In this document: one piece after another, positions 19,301 through 28,979 of the stretch
How the letters are laid out: every line of letters starts with the position of its first letter
Position numbering within the stretch: position 1 is the stretch's first letter
Source of the DNA: Rhizobium sullae
Lineage (GTDB): Bacteria; Pseudomonadota; Alphaproteobacteria; Rhizobiales; Rhizobiaceae
DNA: 64,000 nucleotides
NCBI RefSeq assembly: GCF_900169785.1
Contig: NZ_FWER01000010.1
Span: forward strand, 1-64,000
Direction of reading: 5' to 3'
The notes under the pieces: model-generated
Told to the model about the DNA's origin: nothing
What the model saw: the letters and a program-made list of their open reading frames with translations, nothing else
The model's database searches: none
Program-made: the position numbers and the translations under genes

Positions 19301-20910
19301 GCGAAAATCCCATGCATGAACCAGCGTGGAGGAAGTGCATGCCCGTAAAAACCTTCGCGATAGATCCAGAAACGGTGACCCGCATCATCCTCGATGCGGA
19401 AATAATCGCGCGCCTCGGCATCCGCGCCATCGATCCACCATTCCATGGCAAGCCGCTCCGGTCCCTCGCTTGTTGCCACGCGATGCTGCATACGCCGCCA
19501 GCGGAAGACTTGCGGCGGGCCGTCGGGCACTTCGGCAAGCAGGGCCTCCATTCGCTCCGGCCGGGCAAAAAGCCGCAGGGGACGCTCGCTCCGTGAAGGA
19601 AAGGAATTTCCCTCCTCCGCCTTCCGGCGTGCCGGAGGGCCTTCCATGGCGGGAATTGCAGTCACCGCCCGCTCCGGCACGTGGCTCTCGCGCAGTTGAA
19701 ATCTCTGTAGGCAATCCGTGCCGAGGCGGGCCGAGACTCGGTCGATGAAAGTCGCAAGCGACATCTCCTTCTGTCGGCCTCCTTCGAAATCCCCCTGTGC
19801 CGCATCGAATGGATCATGGCGCAGCACATTCAGCCGCAGGATTTCAAAGCCGTAGCCGGCATCGAGATCGTCGTGGATTGCCTGCAGACGCTCGCAGAAC
19901 AGCGAAGCGATATGCTTCGGATCCCTGAGAGGCTGTGAGGCCCCGACGGGAATCCTGAAGACCCTGCCGTCGACGCGAAACAGCACGAGTTCGAACGCAC
20001 GGCCGCCGGCGCCGCGTGCCTCAAGCGATGCTTTCAGTGAGGCGGCAATCTGGCCGGTGACGGCGAGGATATCTTCTTCCGTACCAATCGGCTCGATGAG
20101 GCGTCGTTCCGCGGAAAGACTGGCAACGGGCCGCCGCGGGGAAACCGGCTCCTCTTCCGCTCCCAGCGCCTGATCGAGCCTGGGCAGGAGTTGCGCGCCG
20201 AAACGGCGGGCCAACGGTGCGCGGGGGGCACACAGGAGGTCGCCGATATACTTGAGCCCGAGCTTCTTCAGTGCCTCGACAGTCTCTTCCTCCAGCCGAA
20301 GGGCCGCGACCGGCAACGGCGCCAGCACATGTTCCATCTCATCGGCTTCAATGACGCCACCACTCCCGAAGTGGGAAACGGCCCAGGAGAGGCCCGGCGA
20401 CGAAGAGATCGCGCCGCAAACATCGAGCCCCATATGGAAGAGCCGGGAAAGGATATCCTTGAGCATTGCCCTTTCGCCGCCAAAGAGATGGGCGCAGCCT
20501 GTAATATCCAGAAACAGGCCGTCCTTGCCGTCGAACGCTACCAGCGGCGTATAACGGTCGCACCAATCAGCGATGCCTTCGAGAAGCCGGCGATCGGCGG
20601 CCGGATCTTCCTCGATGACATCCAGAAGGGGGAATATGGCGCGCGCTTCGGCTACCCCTTGGTTTTTCTTCAGTTTAATCCGTTCCGCCACCTCATCGAG
20701 TGCCGTCAGGCGCATGGCATTGTTGAACCGTCCAGAACAGACGATCGGCGGCGCGTCAGGGCGTCCGGCCGAACGCCAGGACAGCCCCCACCTCTTGCGG
20801 GCGATTCTGTCGGTTGGAAGATGAGGAAAGCTGAGCGACAGAATGCGCTGATTGGTCGCCTGGAGAGCGAGTGTGCTCTGGTTGGTTAACGGGGAAAAAC
20901 CGGCGGTCAT
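19297..20910 (-). CDS. imuB: ImuB, inactive Y-family polymerase-like mutasome hub
   Basis: ImuB links DnaE2 to the sliding clamp and to ImuA. The 537-residue protein keeps the Y-family fold ([19 protein letters not shown], later [14 protein letters not shown]) but lacks the paired acidic residues of active enzymes at the first motif, as ImuB proteins do. A clamp-binding-like stretch [10 protein letters not shown] lies near residue 445. The frame opens at 20910, so its first 155 bases overlap the 3' end of imuA in another frame. A shorter start is possible, but the conserved N-terminal motif begins near residue 22, so a long overlap is unavoidable. It overlaps dnaE2 by four bases. Confidence 0.93.
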   Translation of the reverse strand: MTAGFSPLTNQSTLALQATNQRILSLSFPHLPTDRIARKRWGLSWRSAGRPDAPPIVCSGRFNNAMRLTALDEVAERIKLKKNQGVAEARAIFPLLDVIEEDPAADRRLLEGIADWCDRYTPLVAFDGKDGLFLDITGCAHLFGGERAMLKDILSRLFHMGLDVCGAISSSPGLSWAVSHFGSGGVIEADEMEHVLAPLPVAALRLEEETVEALKKLGLKYIGDLLCAPRAPLARRFGAQLLPRLDQALGAEEEPVSPRRPVASLSAERRLIEPIGTEEDILAVTGQIAASLKASLEARGAGGRAFELVLFRVDGRVFRIPVGASQPLRDPKHIASLFCERLQAIHDDLDAGYGFEILRLNVLRHDPFDAAQGDFEGGRQKEMSLATFIDRVSARLGTDCLQRFQLRESHVPERAVTAIPAMEGPPARRKAEEGNSFPSRSERPLRLFARPERMEALLAEVPDGPPQVFRWRRMQHRVATSEGPERLAMEWWIDGADAEARDYFRIEDDAGHRFWIYREGFYGHALPPRWFMHGIFA

Positions 20911-21709
20911 AAGGATTCCATTCCAGAAGAAAGGAGACGGGAGCCGGGTTGCGGCTCTTCTCCAGGATGAGACGAAAAACCGGATTGCCGAGGCTGCCGC
21001 CTAACATCGAACCATCCGGCAGAGGCCGTGCACTGACCGGCGCGGGTTCGGCAAGGAGCCGGAACAAGGCGCTGCTCGCCTCCTCCTCGCCGCCCTGCCG
21101 CAACAGAAAAAGCGGACGGCCGGAAGCCTTTGCCCGCAAGCTCAATCGCCGGCTTTCCGTCAGGCCGAAATGAGCGGGATTACCGCGTACCTCCAGGATC
21201 GTGACGGGGAAGATGCCGCTTTCGACTGCCGCTTCGGCAAGCCATAGCGCCTCTTCCAACTTGTGTGGCGAAGCAATGAGAAAGCGTTCCGGCTCCAATC
21301 CGAAATCCTTGAGGCCGACAGCATAGGGAAGCCCTGCTTCCATCGTGCATATCCTGTCGCCGATCCAGAGAACGGGCATGCCATCCGCCGTCTCCTGTCG
21401 CTGCAGCAAAGCCGCAAGCGCCAGCACGAAACCGCTGGCGCCGCCTGCCTCCCTCAGCATCAGAGACCGGACTTCGGTAATGCCGTTAAGCGGCAGACCG
21501 CCTTCAAGTGCCTCGTCGAGAATGGGAATGCCGAAAGACAGGCGCGGGGGCGTTTTTGCGGATTTCGAATAGGTATCGTCACCAGTCGCAAAAGCCTCCT
21601 GCGCCGCCGCCGCAAGCGCCGGCGCAGGCTTGCCTTCGAGTTTCGCAATGGTTTCGCGGAGCGCAAAAAGCTGCTCGCGCGCCACGGCCGTCTGCGCCAT
21701 GACGTTCAC
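20756..21709 (-). CDS. imuA: ImuA, RecA/SulA-like mutasome protein
   Basis: ImuA is the first gene of the SOS mutagenesis cassette and is thought to modulate RecA and help assemble the DnaE2-ImuB complex. The 317-residue product has a RecA-like core, with RLSFGIPILDEALEGGLPLNGITEV near residues 56-80, VLWIGDR as a Walker-B-like strand, and SRRLSLRAKASGRPLFLLRQ further on. The classical P-loop is not conserved. The C-terminal 50 residues overlap the start of imuB. A GTTC-N7-GTTC box lies 15 bases upstream of the start, as expected for LexA control in alphaproteobacteria. Confidence 0.9.
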   Translation of the reverse strand: MNVMAQTAVAREQLFALRETIAKLEGKPAPALAAAAQEAFATGDDTYSKSAKTPPRLSFGIPILDEALEGGLPLNGITEVRSLMLREAGGASGFVLALAALLQRQETADGMPVLWIGDRICTMEAGLPYAVGLKDFGLEPERFLIASPHKLEEALWLAEAAVESGIFPVTILEVRGNPAHFGLTESRRLSLRAKASGRPLFLLRQGGEEEASSALFRLLAEPAPVSARPLPDGSMLGGSLGNPVFRLILEKSRNPAPVSFLLEWNPYDRRFFPVNQPEHTRSPGDQSAHSVAQLSSSSNRQNRPQEVGAVLAFGRTP

Positions 21710-21723
21710 TCCAAAGTCAGATT

Positions 21724-21738
21724 GTTCCTGTTATGTTC
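21724..21738 (-). promoter_or_regulatory. LexA (SOS) box of the imuA-imuB-dnaE2 operon
   Basis: The plus strand reads GTTC, seven bases, GTTC, an exact match to the alphaproteobacterial LexA consensus. It lies 15 bases before the imuA start, where LexA would block transcription until DNA damage. Confidence 0.85.
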
Positions 21739-21864
21739 TTATGGATTCCAGAGCTTGCTAGAAGAGTCAACAGCCAATTCTTGTGAATTTATTCCTGCCT
21801 TTGATTCCACACTCGAAAATCCTCCACAAAGGTTCTATATGGGCGCCAAAGGAAGGGATTTTTC

Positions 21865-22302
21865 ATGGCCCGCATAAACCAGAGCGAGGATTGGCGGGAC
21901 CGCCATGCTCCAACGCTCAGCACATTCGAGTCCCTGGCGATGGAAGCCTATAGCCATTTGCCGGATGAGTTCCGGTCGCTCACCGACAATCTGACCATCG
22001 AAATCGAAGATTTTCCGGACGATGACGTCTTCGAGGACATGGCGCTGGAAACGCCGTTCGATCTGCTTGGACTCTTTGAAGGCAGGGGCATTTCCGAGCG
22101 TTTCACGCTCGAGACCGGCGAGATGCCCAATCGTATCCGCATCTACCGACGTCCCATTCTGGATTATTGGGCGGAAAATGATGAAACGCTTGGAGACATC
22201 ATCACCCATGTTCTCATCCATGAGATCGGTCACCATTTCGGCCTGAGCGATGACGACATGGAGCGGATTGAAGCCAGCGTCGAGGAAGCTGCCGACCGCT
22301 GA
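21865..22302 (+). CDS. metallopeptidase family protein (minimal zincin domain)
   Basis: The 145-residue protein has the zinc-protease motif HEIGHHFGLSDDD at residues 119-131, an HExxH with a downstream aspartate, as in the minimal MMP-like domain family (formerly DUF1025). The sequence before it is acidic and lacks a signal peptide, so it is cytoplasmic. No substrate is known for the family. GGAAGGGA precedes the ATG with good spacing. It is divergent from imuA; the shared 155-base gap contains the SOS box, but nothing shows that this gene is SOS-controlled. Confidence 0.85.
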   Translation: MARINQSEDWRDRHAPTLSTFESLAMEAYSHLPDEFRSLTDNLTIEIEDFPDDDVFEDMALETPFDLLGLFEGRGISERFTLETGEMPNRIRIYRRPILDYWAENDETLGDIITHVLIHEIGHHFGLSDDDMERIEASVEEAADR

Positions 22303-22303
22303 G

Positions 22304-22510
22304 CTATTGTTCGGAGAGTTTCATCTCCGGATGATAATCCTTGCCTTCGACCTCTTTGACGATCGCCTGGCCGGCAATCACCTGGCCGGTCTGAGCGTTG
22401 AAGGTCAGCGACGGCGCACCGTGAAGCGACCAGCCCTTGTTGAGCGCATTGGTTACGCGATGACAGAACGCGGCGTCGTCCTGGCCGGTCAAAAGGCGGT
22501 AGAGCTTCAT
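22304..22510 (-). CDS. DUF1737 domain-containing small protein
   Basis: The 68-residue product reads KLYRLLTGQDDAAFCHRV, then ALNKGWSLHGAPSLTFN, the pattern of DUF1737, a short cytoplasmic domain of unknown function common in alphaproteobacteria. Its start overlaps the stop of the CitE-like gene by four bases, so the two are coupled. It ends two bases from the convergent metallopeptidase gene. Confidence 0.8.
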   Translation of the reverse strand: MKLYRLLTGQDDAAFCHRVTNALNKGWSLHGAPSLTFNAQTGQVIAGQAIVKEVEGKDYHPEMKLSEQ

Positions 22511-23430
22511 GATAAAGGCTTTCGTTCAGCAGTCTGGCGTTCGGCAATCAGGCGGGCTTTATGGACCAGGCTTTCCGCCTGCACAAGATGCAGCCGCTCG
22601 ATCATCCGGCCGTTTAAATTGATGACGTTGAGACCTTCGGCCGAAGGATCGGCGAAAGCCGCAATGATTTCTTCCGCCTCCCGGATGGCAGCCGCGTCGG
22701 GAGCGAAGTGCCGGTTGGCAGCCTCGATCTGCGCCGGATGGATCAGCATCTTGCCATCGAAGCCCATGGCTCGGCCATGCGCGCATTCGGCCTCGAAAGC
22801 ATCCATTTCCTTGAAATCATTGAAAACGCTGTCGATCGCATCGAGACCATAGGCCCGCACGGCGAGGATGACCTGCATCAGCCACGGTACGAGATAGGTT
22901 CGGCCCGGTTGCGGCAGAACGCCGGTCTCCTTGCGCAGATCGTTCAGTCCGATAACGAAGCAATCGAGCCTCGAGCCCAAAGTGCGGCCGGCTTCTGCGA
23001 TTGCGGCACCGTTCAGGATGCCACGCGGCGTCTCGATCATCGCCCAGATACGCAAGGTCTCCGGCGCATCCGCGTCGGCAAGAAGGTCGCTCACCGCCAT
23101 GACGTCCTGCGGTTCGTCCACCTTCGGTAAAAGCACCGCATCCGGCCGGAGAGCCTGCACCAGTTCCATATCGGCATGGCCGAAACTCGACGAGAGCGCA
23201 TTGATGCGGATGATCTTTTCCTTGTTCTCGAGCGGTTTCCCCGAAAAGAAGGTTTTCAGGTGTTCACGCGCTTCTTCCTTCTTCTCGAACGCCACAGAAT
23301 CTTCGAGATCGAAAATGACGGCGTCGCAATCGAGCGCACGGGTCTTTTCGAGCGCGCGGAGATTGATGGCGGGAACGCTCAGCACTGAACGGTGCAGACT
23401 GAAGGAACGGACGGGCGAATTCTGGCTCAT
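22507..23430 (-). CDS. CitE-like CoA ester lyase (HpcH/HpaI aldolase family)
   Basis: The 307-residue product belongs to the citrate-lyase-beta/malyl-CoA family of TIM-barrel enzymes. Visible marks are RSVLSVPAIN at the start, DAVIFDLEDSV (Mg-binding acid region), RINALSSSFGHAD, LPKVDEPQDV and WAMIETPRGI. It has no citrate lyase alpha or gamma partners here, so it more likely acts on a free CoA ester such as malyl-, methylmalyl- or citramalyl-CoA; which one cannot be read from sequence. I chose the ATG at 23430; the frame is open to 23514 but the extra residues are unlike the family. It is translationally coupled to the DUF1737 gene. Confidence 0.85.
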   Translation of the reverse strand: MSQNSPVRSFSLHRSVLSVPAINLRALEKTRALDCDAVIFDLEDSVAFEKKEEAREHLKTFFSGKPLENKEKIIRINALSSSFGHADMELVQALRPDAVLLPKVDEPQDVMAVSDLLADADAPETLRIWAMIETPRGILNGAAIAEAGRTLGSRLDCFVIGLNDLRKETGVLPQPGRTYLVPWLMQVILAVRAYGLDAIDSVFNDFKEMDAFEAECAHGRAMGFDGKMLIHPAQIEAANRHFAPDAAAIREAEEIIAAFADPSAEGLNVINLNGRMIERLHLVQAESLVHKARLIAERQTAERKPLS

Positions 23431-23541
23431 CACGAATGTGTGCCAAGCTTTGTGAAGAGTGGCAAGACAACAAAAAGCCATGCTTGACTTGCAGAGAGGA
23501 AAACCAAGGACCACATTCCTTTCGTAGAAAGGTCTAAACTC

Positions 23542-23772
23542 ATGCAGAATATACGTTCCATCTTCCTCATGCTGTCAGGGATCACTGTATTCGTGGCGCT
23601 CGCTGCTCTCACCGTTTCGGTGACGCTCGCCATCGGCGGTATCCTGACCGTCCTCATGGTCGGCCGTGCGCTTTCGATGAAGATGAAGCCGGCGCCCGTC
23701 CGCGCCAAGGCTGAGGCAAAGCGTGAAATGCGCATCTGGAACGACGGCCGCGGCACGATCATCGATCTTTGA
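23542..23772 (+). CDS. small membrane protein of unknown function
   Basis: The 76-residue product has a long hydrophobic stretch over residues 8-42, enough for one long or two short membrane spans, then a basic segment (KMKPAPVRAKAEAKREM) and a short tail with WNDGRGTIIDL. AAAGG precedes the ATG. I do not recognise a named family. It stands alone between the CitE-like gene and a VOC protein. Confidence 0.65.
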   Translation: MQNIRSIFLMLSGITVFVALAALTVSVTLAIGGILTVLMVGRALSMKMKPAPVRAKAEAKREMRIWNDGRGTIIDL

Positions 23773-23899
23773 TCGCAACCGGCCATTCAGCCCTTCACAA
23801 AAATTCTTTATGGAGCTGTCGGTTCCCGTTCTAGTCCCACGTCCTTGAAGCGGTCGGCCGTGATGCCGGACCTTTAAAATCAAGAGACGGAGGAAGAAC

Positions 23900-24319
23900 A
23901 TGGATAGCAATGAAAACGTCCCCGCCAAGATGCCCCCGGTCAAAAACTGCCTGCTGCCCTATCTGACGGTCGACGGCGCGCTCAAGGCCGCGGAATTCTA
24001 TAAGAAGGCATTTAACGCCGAAGAAGCCTATGTCGTGCCAGCCGACGAGAAGGGTCGGACGATGCATGTGCATCTTTATATCAATGGCAGCTCTCTCATG
24101 CTGTCGGATGCCTATCCTGAATACGGCCATCCCTTCAAAGGCCATGAAGGCTTCGCAATACAGCTGATCGTCGATGACATCGACTCCTGGTGGCAGCGCG
24201 CCGTGTCTGTCGGCGCCGAGGTCGTCATGCCGGTCGAACGAATGTTCTGGGGCGACCGCTACGGTCAACTTCGCGATCCATTCGGCGTGCTCTGGGGGCT
24301 GAACGAAACGTCCAAGTAA
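23900..24319 (+). CDS. VOC family protein (PhnB-like glyoxalase fold)
   Basis: The 139-residue protein has two beta-alpha-beta-beta-beta units, with LPYLTVDGALKAAEFYKKAF at the start and GDRYGQLRDPFGVLWGL at the end, typical of PhnB-like members of the vicinal oxygen chelate superfamily. Members include glyoxalases and resistance proteins, but most PhnB-like ones have no known reaction. A GGAGGAAGA ribosome site precedes the ATG. No neighbour suggests a substrate. Confidence 0.82.
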   Translation: MDSNENVPAKMPPVKNCLLPYLTVDGALKAAEFYKKAFNAEEAYVVPADEKGRTMHVHLYINGSSLMLSDAYPEYGHPFKGHEGFAIQLIVDDIDSWWQRAVSVGAEVVMPVERMFWGDRYGQLRDPFGVLWGLNETSK

Positions 24320-24455
24320 CGGGACATGGACGATGGACAGGCCGCGCGAAACGCCGTGTGGCCGCCAATTCAGAAAGATTCTCCTTCATTTCGGCGGGAA
24401 ACTGGACTAGATGCTGATCAACGAAAGTACATCCGCTGAATTTGGAGCCTAGGTC

Positions 24456-25064
24456 ATGGATAAATTCGTGAAGCTCACCGGCGTTGCAGCGCCCCTGCCT
24501 GTCGTCAACATTGACACGGACATGATCATTCCGAAGGACTATCTGAAGACCATCAAGCGCACCGGTCTCGGCAAGGGCCTCTTCGCCGAGGCCCGCTACC
24601 ACGAGGATGGTTCCGAAAACGCCGATTTCGTGCTGAACAAGCCGGCATACCGCAACGCCAAGATCCTCGTTGCCGGCGGTAATTTCGGTTGTGGCTCCTC
24701 GCGCGAGCATGCCCCGTGGGCGCTTCTCGATTTCGGCATCCGTTGCGTTATCTCCACAAGTTTTGCGGACATCTTCTACAACAACTGTTTCAAGAACGGC
24801 ATTCTGCCGATCAAAGTCAGCCAGGAAGATCTCGACAAGCTGATGGACGACGCTTCGCGCGGCTCCAATGCTGTCCTGACGGTCGATCTCGAAAGCCTGG
24901 AAATCACCGGCCCGGACGGCGGTTCGATCAAGTTCGACCTCGACGAATTCAAGCGCCATTGCCTGCTGAACGGCCTCGATGATATCGGCTTGACGCTGGA
25001 AAAGGGCAAAGCGATCGACAGCTTCGAGAAGAAGAATGCTGCGGCGCGTCCCTGGGCAGCTTAG
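24456..25064 (+). CDS. leuD: 3-isopropylmalate dehydratase small subunit
   Basis: LeuD pairs with LeuC to isomerise 2-isopropylmalate to 3-isopropylmalate in leucine synthesis. The 202-residue protein shows [16 protein letters not shown] at the N-terminus and the swivel-domain signature [15 protein letters not shown], both diagnostic. leuC is not in the window, so the pair is split, as is usual in rhizobia. leuB follows after 186 bases, but a terminator lies between, so the two are probably separate transcripts. Confidence 0.96.
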   Translation: MDKFVKLTGVAAPLPVVNIDTDMIIPKDYLKTIKRTGLGKGLFAEARYHEDGSENADFVLNKPAYRNAKILVAGGNFGCGSSREHAPWALLDFGIRCVISTSFADIFYNNCFKNGILPIKVSQEDLDKLMDDASRGSNAVLTVDLESLEITGPDGGSIKFDLDEFKRHCLLNGLDDIGLTLEKGKAIDSFEKKNAAARPWAA

Positions 25065-25087
25065 TCTTCCAAACACAGCATGCGATC

Positions 25088-25112
25088 AAGCCGGGCTTTC
25101 ACCCGGCTTTTT
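25088..25112 (+). terminator. intrinsic terminator after leuD
   Basis: An 8-bp stem (AAGCCGGG with CCCGGCTT), a six-base loop and a run of T follow the leuD stop by about 24 bases. Confidence 0.85.
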
Positions 25113-25250
25113 CTTTGCTGCTTGGAAAAATACGGGGATACACGTCACCATCGTGAAGCCACAAACCGTACCGATTCGGCCGTTCTGTTCCTTGAAATGG
25201 CTTCCGGCGGGGTCTAAGAAGCCGCAGCTTGTTTTTCCGCGGAGGGTTTC

Positions 25251-26363
25251 ATGACAGCGCGCAATCTTTTCCTGCTGCCGGGCGACGGCATCGGTCCCGA
25301 GGCAATGGGCGAGGTCCGCAAGATCATTGCTTACATGAACGAGGCGATGAATGCCGGCTTCGTTACCGATGAAGGCCTTGTCGGCGGCAGTGCCTACGAT
25401 GCGCATGGCGCAGCCATCTCCGAAGACGACATGAAAAAGGCGCTGGCAGCAGACGCCGTTCTCTTCGGGGCCGTCGGCGGCCCTAAATGGGACAGCGTGC
25501 CTTATGAAGTGCGCCCGGAAGCAGGCCTTCTGCGCTTGCGCAAGGACTTGGAACTCTTTGCAAACCTGCGCCCGGCAATCTGCTATCCGGCGCTTGCCTC
25601 CGCCTCTTCGCTGAAGCCGGACCTGGTCGAAGGACTCGACATCCTCATCATCCGCGAGCTGACGGGCGGGGTCTATTTTGGCGAACCGAAGGAGATCATC
25701 GATCTCGGCAACGGCCAGAAGCGTGGCATCGATACGCAGGTCTACGACACTTACGAAATCGAACGCATCGCCGGCGTCGCCTTCGAAATGGCGCGGACCC
25801 GCCAGAATCGCGTCTGCTCCATGGAAAAGCGCAACGTCATGAAGTCGGGCGTGCTCTGGAATCAGGTTGTTACCGAGACGCACAAGGCGAAATACTCCGA
25901 CGTCCAGCTCGAGCATATGCTGGCCGATGCCGGCGGCATGCAGCTGGTACGCCAGCCGAAACAGTTCGATGTCATCGTCACCGATAACCTTTTCGGTGAC
26001 ATGCTTTCCGACGTCGCGGCGATGCTGACCGGTTCGCTTGGCATGCTGCCGTCCGCTTCTCTCGGTGCGCCGGATGGCAAGACAGGCAAACGAAAAGCGC
26101 TCTACGAGCCCGTCCACGGCTCGGCTCCCGACATCGCCGGTAAGGGCATCGCCAACCCGATCGCCATGATCGCCTCCTTCGCCATGTGCCTGCGTTATTC
26201 CTTCAACCTCGTGAAGGAAGCCGACAATCTTGAGAAGGCGATCGCCAACGTTCTCAACAAGGGTGTCCGCACGGCCGACATCATGGCCGAAGGCGCAAAG
26301 AAGGTTGGAACTGTTGAGATGGGCGAGGCGATCCTTGCCGAGTTCAAGATGCTTTCTGCCTGA
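25251..26363 (+). CDS. leuB: 3-isopropylmalate dehydrogenase
   Basis: LeuB oxidises and decarboxylates 3-isopropylmalate to 2-oxoisocaproate with NAD+, the third step specific to leucine synthesis. The 370-residue protein begins [17 protein letters not shown], has [12 protein letters not shown] in the substrate pocket, and the family signature [19 protein letters not shown]. The N-terminal lysine and later aspartates that bind Mg and substrate lie in conserved context. The length is typical. It lies downstream of leuD and ends at a good terminator. Confidence 0.97.
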   Translation: MTARNLFLLPGDGIGPEAMGEVRKIIAYMNEAMNAGFVTDEGLVGGSAYDAHGAAISEDDMKKALAADAVLFGAVGGPKWDSVPYEVRPEAGLLRLRKDLELFANLRPAICYPALASASSLKPDLVEGLDILIIRELTGGVYFGEPKEIIDLGNGQKRGIDTQVYDTYEIERIAGVAFEMARTRQNRVCSMEKRNVMKSGVLWNQVVTETHKAKYSDVQLEHMLADAGGMQLVRQPKQFDVIVTDNLFGDMLSDVAAMLTGSLGMLPSASLGAPDGKTGKRKALYEPVHGSAPDIAGKGIANPIAMIASFAMCLRYSFNLVKEADNLEKAIANVLNKGVRTADIMAEGAKKVGTVEMGEAILAEFKMLSA

Positions 26364-26387
26364 TATCTCACGTGAAAACGCTTTTCC

Positions 26388-26420
26388 GCCCTCCGTACCG
26401 ATCAGTATGGAGGGCTTTTT
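26388..26420 (+). terminator. intrinsic terminator after leuB
   Basis: An 11-bp stem with one G.U pair (GCCCTCCGTAC with GTATGGAGGGC), a six-base loop and five T follow leuB. Confidence 0.88.
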
Positions 26421-26474
26421 ATTGAACGCATCTGCTGCGGTTCCTATGTCCCATGGAAACGGCGAAGGGATGGC

Positions 26475-27233
26475 ATGAGCAATACCGACGATCACAAACG
26501 AGGCTGGCGATCTTATCTGGGCACACGCTACGACGCCCGGCGCACGGTCCATCGCAGAGTTCCCTGGAAGGCATTCACGCTTTCCGCAATCAATGTGGTC
26601 GCCATTGCCTTTTTTGTCTTCGACAGACCGCTTGGACAGGCGGCGGAAAGCCTTTCGCCTCCCTTAGTAATGATCGCAGGCAACGTAACGGATATCGGCC
26701 GCCTTGCATGGATCCTTGCCGGCCTTTGCACCATTCTTGCCACCGGTTACGCTGTTCGAAGGCGGCTTTGGAAAGTCCGCCGCAAATTCCGCATGGTCTA
26801 TTTCGTCCAGATGACAGCCTATGTCGGTCTGTCGGTGATCCTGGCCAGCATCTGCGCGAACACTTTGAAATTCCTGATCGGACGGGCGCGGCCGCTTATC
26901 TATGAGCAGGAGGGCATTTTCAGTTTCTCGCCCTTGACCATGGATTTCCTGCATCAGAGCTTTCCCTCAGGTCATGCGGCCAATATCGGCGCGCTCTTTG
27001 TGGCACTCATCCTCCTTTTTCCGCACGTCAGGCTCATTTTCATCGGTATCGGGCTCTGGCTCGGTGCAACCCGCATCATCATCGGCGTCCACTATCCGAG
27101 CGATGTCGTAGCAGGCCTGGCACTCGGTGCCTGGCTCGCATTTGCTCTCTCAATCCTTTTTGCCCGCTTCGGTCTGGTCTTTGCCATCGACCTCGAAGGC
27201 CGGCCTGTGCCGCGGCTCAGCAAGCTTATCTGA
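26475..27233 (+). CDS. PAP2-family membrane phosphatase
   Basis: The 252-residue protein has about five or six membrane segments and all three phosphatase motifs of the PAP2 superfamily: KFLIGRARP, SFPSGHAAN and TRIIIGVHYPSDV, with the catalytic histidines in the last two. Such enzymes remove phosphate from lipids such as phosphatidate, undecaprenyl pyrophosphate or lipid A at the outer face of the inner membrane; the exact lipid cannot be read here. It is the last core gene before the catabolic island. Confidence 0.88.
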   Translation: MSNTDDHKRGWRSYLGTRYDARRTVHRRVPWKAFTLSAINVVAIAFFVFDRPLGQAAESLSPPLVMIAGNVTDIGRLAWILAGLCTILATGYAVRRRLWKVRRKFRMVYFVQMTAYVGLSVILASICANTLKFLIGRARPLIYEQEGIFSFSPLTMDFLHQSFPSGHAANIGALFVALILLFPHVRLIFIGIGLWLGATRIIIGVHYPSDVVAGLALGAWLAFALSILFARFGLVFAIDLEGRPVPRLSKLI

Positions 27234-27373
27234 GGATCTGCTCGTAAAAAACTGTCACTGCCTTCTGCTAGCTAAACATCGGCCTGGATGCGACAGGGCG
27301 TGACATACTGGACTCCTGTTGCGCGACCGCTGTGATGATAGTCAGGACAAAACGAAACCACGGCTGAGCCTTC

Positions 27374-28879
27374 TCACATCCGCTGCCGATCGAGATCCAG
27401 ATCCCGCACGGCATAATAGAGGTTTGCCTGCCGATGCGAGAGTCTCGCCCAGGCGTCGGCGGCAGTCGGGTCGGGTTCGACCTCTTCGGCGAGGCGCGAC
27501 ATCGCATTGGCGGCGGCGTGGAAGTCTGGATACCAGCCCGCACCGACTGCTGCAGACATGCCGGAGCCAAGCGCGGAGGCCTCGTTCGAGAGGCTGCGGA
27601 TGACCGGCAGGCCGCTGGCATCGGCGACCATCTGGCGCCAGAGCCGGCTGCCGGCGCCGCCGCCGATCACGAAGATCCGCGTCGCGATCACGCCTGTCCG
27701 GCGCATCTCAGCAAGCGAACGGTTGAATTCGAGCGTGATGGCTTCCATGCCGGCGCGGTAGAGGTGAGCCATGCCGGTTTCCGGCCCGAGCCCGACGAAG
27801 CCGGCGCGGGCATTCTTGTCCCAGTGCGGGTCCATGCAGCCCATGAGATAAGAGAGTGCGGTCACGCCGCCCGAGCCGACGCCGAGGCCGCTCGCCTCCG
27901 CTTCCAGCGACTCGAAAATCGCCGGATTGGTGCGCCCGCCGGCGAAGGTATCGATCAGCCAGTTGACGAAATAGGCGCCTCCGCGCTGGCAGCTTTCGAG
28001 GAGATAGCCGTCCCCGTCCGGCGAGACGAGTGTGCGCCAGAAGCGGCTGAGTGCCGGCGTTGCCGACCAGCACCCGCCGACCACCGCCGTGCCGAGATTG
28101 AGATAGACGACGCCGGGGCTGATCGCATTGACGCCGAGTCCGGCGCAATTGCCGTCGCCGCCACCGGCATAGACCGGGGTGCCGGGAAGGAGACCCGTTG
28201 CCGCCGCCGCCGCTGGCGTGATGCGACCGATCTTCGTACCGGGACGGTGGAGCGCGGGGAGCTTTTCCGGCGCAATGGCGAGATGGTCGAGGATCTCGCG
28301 CGACCAGACCTTGTTCTCGATGTCGAGAATGCCGAACGGGTCGCCGCTGGTCCAGCTCGCCTGTGCCGTTCCCGTCAGTTTCATCGTCAGGAAATCATGC
28401 ACGCTGAGGATCTGGGCGGCCTGGTCGAGGAGCTCCGGCTGGTGTTCGCGATAATAGCGCAGGCGGTTGACGCAGGGGATGACGTCAATCGGCTTGCCGG
28501 AAATCGCATGAAGCCGCTCGGCGCCGAGCTCCTGCGCCAGAACCGGCACGACGTCCTGCGCCCGCCGGTCGAGCCAGAGTGTCGCCGGCGCCAGCGGCTT
28601 GCGGTTCTCGTCGAGCAGCACCATCGTCTCGCGCTGGTTGGAAATCGCAATACCGTCGACACGGGCGGGATCGATCTTCTGCATGAGCGACGACAGCGCG
28701 GCCGCCGCGGCCGTCCACCAGTCCTCGGCGTCCTGCTCCGCATGCAGCGGATGGGGCGTCGAAATCACATGGGCGGCGCGGCCCTCGGCGCGCGGCGTGC
28801 CATCGGCCGTCCAGGCGATCGCCTTGACCGATTGTGTCGATGAATCCATGCCAATGACATAGCGTTCGTCCGGTTGCAT
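27374..28879 (-). CDS. FGGY-family carbohydrate kinase
   Basis: The 501-residue kinase has both halves of the FGGY fold: the N-terminal phosphate loop VIGMDSSTQSVKAIAW, RETMVLLDENRKP, the catalytic aspartate region YAGGGDGNCAGLG near residue 245, and the C-terminal nucleotide site IFVIGGGAGSRLWRQM. It looks closest to xylulokinase-like members, but the substrate (a ketose or a polyol) cannot be fixed. The ATG at 28879 has AGGAGAT upstream; longer frames are not supported. It lies downstream of the SorC regulator on the minus strand, with a G/C-rich hairpin in the 100-base gap. It would phosphorylate the compound imported by the divergent operon. Confidence 0.9.
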   Translation of the reverse strand: MQPDERYVIGMDSSTQSVKAIAWTADGTPRAEGRAAHVISTPHPLHAEQDAEDWWTAAAAALSSLMQKIDPARVDGIAISNQRETMVLLDENRKPLAPATLWLDRRAQDVVPVLAQELGAERLHAISGKPIDVIPCVNRLRYYREHQPELLDQAAQILSVHDFLTMKLTGTAQASWTSGDPFGILDIENKVWSREILDHLAIAPEKLPALHRPGTKIGRITPAAAAATGLLPGTPVYAGGGDGNCAGLGVNAISPGVVYLNLGTAVVGGCWSATPALSRFWRTLVSPDGDGYLLESCQRGGAYFVNWLIDTFAGGRTNPAIFESLEAEASGLGVGSGGVTALSYLMGCMDPHWDKNARAGFVGLGPETGMAHLYRAGMEAITLEFNRSLAEMRRTGVIATRIFVIGGGAGSRLWRQMVADASGLPVIRSLSNEASALGSGMSAAVGAGWYPDFHAAANAMSRLAEEVEPDPTAADAWARLSHRQANLYYAVRDLDLDRQRM

Positions 28880-28979
28880 CCTGATCTCCTCCGCGGCGCG
28901 AAGGAGCCGCGCCGTTCTTTTCCCTGTCGCCCGGCGCGTCCTCCCGGCCGGTGCGACAGTCTCTTCTCCCTGACGGAGG

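Noticed and set aside
17999..19348. 449-codon open frame on the plus strand
   Set aside because: Shadow of dnaE2, which has intact polymerase motifs on the other strand.
25086..26552. 488-codon open frame on the minus strand
   Set aside because: Shadow of leuB; no recognisable domain and no ribosome site.
27234..27373. Possible attachment site at the left island edge
   Set aside because: No direct repeat matching the right edge near 41370-41580 and no tRNA end could be found by eye.
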